Part shown: positions 60,905-64,000 of the stretch, in pieces
Position numbering within the stretch: the stretch's first letter is position 1
Layout of the letters: each line of letters begins with the position of its first letter
Source: Crotalaria pallida
Taxonomy: Eukaryota > Streptophyta > Magnoliopsida > Fabales > Fabaceae
NCBI GenBank assembly: GCA_037953625.1
Contig: CM075656.1
Span: forward strand, 82,851,001-82,915,000
DNA length: 64,000 nucleotides
Direction of reading: 5' to 3'
The notes under the pieces: generated by a model
The model's database searches: none
Told to the model about the DNA's origin: nothing
The model's input: the letters and a program-made list of their open reading frames with translations, nothing else
Translations under genes and position numbers: made by a program

Positions 60905-63616
60905 CTAATTGTATCCCGAGTAAGCATCCATAAAGGACAACCTTTGATAGCCAGCCGAACTATCCACCAATTTATCGATGCATGGTAGTGGGTACTGATC
61001 CTTCGGGCATACCTTGTTCAGATCTGTGTAGTCCACGCACATCCTCCATTTCCCATTGGACTTCTTGACTAGAACAGGATTGGCCAACCAATCAGTGTAT
61101 ACCACCTCTCTAATAAATCCAGCTTCCAAAAGCTCAGCTACCTTCTCTTCAGTCGCTTGCGCTTTCTCGATTCCGACCCTTCTCTTCTTCTGACATACTG
61201 GCTTGGCGCCAGGATATACACTCAACTTGTGGCAGATGAAGTTAGGATCGATTCCCGGCATGTCTGCCGAGGTCCATGCAAACAAATCCTTGTTTTCAAT
61301 TAGAAGTTCAGTAAGCTCTTTTTCTAGCTTCTCCGACAGGCCAACCCCGATCTTGACGCAGCGAGATGGCTCGGGACCGAGGATTACTTTTTTAAAGTCC
61401 CCTTGCGAAGTTGGTCGGGTTTCATCCTCTTCTCTGACGTCAAGATCGGCCAAGTTGACGCTTCCTTTGTTCAATGGTTCCTTCATAATTTTCTCATCAT
61501 CTAGTTTCAGCTTTGCCAAACTGATGTTATAGCATTTTCGGGCCAACTCCTGATCAGACTGTACTGTTACTACCTTGTCATCCGACCCCGGAAACTTCAT
61601 GGCCAAATGTACTGTCGAAACGACGGCACCGAAAGATTGGAGTGTTGTTCTTCCGAAGATAGCGTTATAGGCCGAGGGAGCCTGGACAACGAGCCACTTC
61701 ACCATTTCGGTTCGGGCAGAAGGTGGTTCACCCATTGTCACTGGGAGGTGGATATGGCCTAATGGAACGATTGAGTGTCCCGTGAAGCCAATCAAGCTTC
61801 CCTCGAATGGAGTAAGATCCGACCTTTTTAACTTCAATTTCTCGAACAGATCAAGGAACATGATGTCCGCCGAACTCCCTTGATCGACGAGAATTCTTCT
61901 TACTTCATAGTTGCCCATCCGAGCTGTGACGACCATTGGATCATTATGGTCTTGCAGGATGTCTTCAAAGTCTTCATCACTAAAACTGATTACAACATTC
62001 TTCTTTCTCGGTTTCTGAATCGGTCGGCTTGCCACCGAAAGAACTTGCCCCACGTACTTCTTGCGGTCACACTTCTTTTCCCCACCACCAGCAAATCCTC
62101 CAACAATAGTACCGATAAGGAAGTCATTTGCTCTCTCGGATTGTTGTATTGGGGCTCCGCTTGCAGGTGGTGAAGGACTTTTATTCCTCTTCTGCTCGGT
62201 TTTGGGAGGCAAGGGGCTCTTCCTTCTAGAACGCTTGCGCAAGGCTTCCCCGATGTAATGCTGAAGCTTGCCATCCCTTACCATCTCTTCAATTAGATCT
62301 TTCAGTTGGATACATTGGTCGGTGGTATGCCCCCATCCACCATGGTGATCGCAATACTTCGATTTATCCTTTTGGGTCGCCTTTCTTAAGGCTGGTGGCC
62401 GAGTGATGTTGCGCATTTCAGTATGCATGGTCTCACGAAGGATTTGACTCCTCGGGACCGTTAATTGAGTGTATTCCTCGTACCTGCCTTTGAGAGGCAG
62501 TTTATCACCTCTTTCTTGTTCCCTCTTGTCTTTCCTTCCTCTTTCCCAAAAACGATCATTCTGACGAGCCTCGTTTTGGCGAGGCCGTTGCTCCTGTCGT
62601 CCTTCGGTACCCCTTGCCGCAGTGCTTATCCTTCGAAACTCCTCTAGATTGACATATTTCCTGGACCTTTCTCTAAGTTCTGCTATGTTATGAGGTGGTT
62701 CCCCGATCAAACAATCTTTGAAATCTCCGTCCAACAATCCCTGAGATAGTAGGAGAACGGATACCCCCGATTGTAAACCAGATATGCCACTGGCCTCTTG
62801 CTGATACCGAGCCAGGTAGTCGCGTAAAGACTCGCCAGGTCTTTGTGCGACTCCAGCTAAAGAATGATCCGATTTGGGCTGTGACATGCTCGCTGTATAT
62901 CGATTGAGGAAAACCCTCCGAAGCTCGGCCCAGGAACTGATGGAATTTGCTGGTAGGGAGTTGAACCATCTCAGCGGCGCCGGGCCTAGCGTCATTGAGA
63001 AAGCTCGGCATTTCATTTCATCTTCTCCTCCATAAAACATCATAGAAGACTCATAAGATGCAATGTGATCCATCGGATCAGTCGTCCCATTATAGCGAGA
63101 GACGTTCTGATGGCCCATGAAAGCTTGTGGAGTCCGAAATGCCATTATTGCGGCTGTGAATGGGTGCCCCGGATGCGGTTCAGCAGCAGCAGGTTCAGCA
63201 ACCTCATTCGAAGTAAGGGGTGGAGGCAAGGGAAGGTTACTTGGGTTTCCAAGAGCCATGCGAGTGCCTTGCTCGGCAAGCCTAGCCATGCTTTGCTGCT
63301 GTAAAGTAGCGATAGCTTGGTTTTGCTTTTCGATTAATGAAGTTTGAGTCCTCAGAATTTCCATAATTGACTCTTCTCTTCTCCTGGCAGAAGAGGTCGT
63401 CATGTAAGATCTTCCCTGAGACTCGGAACGTTCACCGCCCTGAAGTGTTCCGAAGCGTCCTCTAGTAAATTGTGGTACTCCCCTAAACAAGGGTATTTCT
63501 CTATCAGACCGCTCGGTTCGGGAGTTTCCTCGAACATGATGTTCAGCTCGTCGCTCCTCCCCAGTTCGGGATCCAGCAGGGGCTCTTCTAGACTGGTGTG
63601 GTCCAGAATCCGCCAT
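60905..63616 (-). pseudogene. Tat gag, protease and start of reverse transcriptase
   Basis: 903 codons. Gag core: LRWFNSLPANSISSWAELRR, LSQGLLDGDFKDCLIG. A Cys/His motif CDHHGGWGHTTDQC follows. The protease active site is ILVDQGSSADIMFL (D-Q-G instead of the common D-S/T-G). The reverse transcriptase fingers carry KWRMCVDYTDLNKVCPKDQ and MDAYSGYN directly before TAG. The expected next residue is Gln, so one CAG-to-TAG change terminates the polyprotein. ATG 63616 may be an internal start, because a longer gag frame exists upstream in a different register. Confidence 0.92.
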
Positions 63617-63903
63617 TCCGACACATGGCCATCAGAAACACGACGTGGCTGAGATCGTCGTTCATGGCCCTCCACAGCCGGAACGACGGCGGCTTGCGGT
63701 TGGACCTGAGGAACAGCCGGATCAGCAGGGTGGACAACTGGAGGAACATGAGGGTTCTCAACCTGATTACCCTCAGGGGGAGCAAGTCTGTCCCTAACAT
63801 TCCTGCCAGCAGCATTCCTAGGTCCGGCGTTCTTTGGTGGTCTTCCTCTAAGATGACGGCGGAGATCACCTCCTCCTTGGTTGTCATCGTTGTTGTTTGC
63901 CAT
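63400..63903 (-). pseudogene. Tat gag leader in a shifted frame
   Basis: ATG 63903 starts MANNNDDNQGGGDLRRHLRG with a Pro/Val-rich stretch, immediately after the primer-binding site, as expected for a gag start. It overlaps the main gag frame (from 63616) in another register and ends at 63400. Either a frameshift mutation separates the leader from the gag core, or the true gag starts at 63616; the first seems more likely. Confidence 0.6.
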
Positions 63904-63938
63904 TTCTTGCAGTGAGCGGTGGGAATACTGGTTATTCA

Positions 63939-63960
63939 GGTTCCCCACGGACGACGCCAA
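63939..63960 (-). other. Primer-binding site of the Tat element
   Basis: The minus strand reads TTGGCGTCGTCCGTGGGGA directly after the 5' LTR end CACTACA. It has the TGGCG start and G-rich body of plant gypsy primer-binding sites; the exact tRNA is not assigned. Confidence 0.75.
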
Positions 63961-64000
63961 TGTAGTGTCCTTGAACACTATATGTCCTTAACCCTCTGAG
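63961..64000 (-). repeat. 5' LTR of the Tat element (first 40 bases, cut by window edge)
   Basis: Identical to the outer end of the 3' LTR (from 53829); the remainder lies beyond the window. Confidence 0.9.

Larger units (their letters stand above)
53829..64000 (-). mobile_element. Ty3/gypsy LTR retrotransposon of the Tat type, cut by window end
   Basis: The 3' LTR is 53829-54465, and the same TGTAGTGTCCTTGAACAC sequence starts again at 63961, where the 5' LTR runs off the window. Primer-binding site 63939-63960, purine tract 54466-54480. Minus-strand gag, protease, reverse transcriptase, RNase H and integrase lie at 58218-63903 in that order, which is Ty3/gypsy order. A plus-strand extra gene lies between integrase and the 3' LTR, as known for Tat-lineage elements such as Grande, RIRE2 and Retand. 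At least 10.1 kb is present. Each major reading frame carries one or two simple lesions, so the element is young but defective. Confidence 0.93.

Overview
This is plant nuclear DNA: AT-rich, with spliced genes, long introns and dense nested transposons. The gene content points to a legume of the inverted-repeat-lacking clade (Medicago, clover or pea type). The main clue is a relic with the signal peptide and cysteine spacing of a nodule-specific cysteine-rich (NCR) peptide at 22.1-22.4 kb. A family of basic-7S-globulin/EDGP-like aspartic-protease homologues agrees with this. The species cannot be fixed from the sequence alone.

Layout. 1-3.2 kb: a 1.13 kb head-to-head inverted repeat made of copia-like LTR sequence, then a 5'-truncated LINE. 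3.3-4.6 kb: intact protease-like gene A (-). 4.6-15.5 kb: repeats, including a 3.9 kb CACTA transposon (8773-12709) carrying the last exon of a callose synthase gene. 15.55-16.75 kb: intact protease-like gene B (+). 17.1-22.4 kb: a Mutator-like element with a perfect 9-bp target duplication, MITEs, a relic of a protease-like C-terminus, and the NCR relic. 23.5-24.8 kb: intact protease-like gene C (-). 25.6-29.8 kb: several MITE/MULE elements, one with a captured coding exon. 31.0-39.6 kb: pseudogene D, a tandem duplicate of gene C broken by three separate insertions (hAT-like, MULE-like, and a 6.1 kb Ty1-copia element). 40.5-42.5 kb: a degraded LINE. 43.1-50.8 kb: a complete 14-exon gene for chloroplast dihydroxy-acid dehydratase (-), the one clear housekeeping gene. 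51 kb: a tRNA-derived SINE. 53.8 kb to the window end: a Ty3/gypsy element of the Tat type whose gag-pol runs on the minus strand and which carries an antisense, apparently spliced extra gene on the plus strand. Its 5' LTR is cut by the window edge.

How the genes fit together. Genes A and C, pseudogene D and the 20.5 kb relic are all on the minus strand and share architecture, so they are a tandem family; B is a more distant paralogue on the other strand. A, B and C all lack the A1-protease catalytic dyad, so they are probably secreted inhibitors or binding proteins of the xylanase-inhibitor/EDGP class rather than proteases. The dehydratase acts in branched-chain amino acid synthesis and has no evident functional tie to its neighbours. 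The mobile elements record a clear order of nested insertion.
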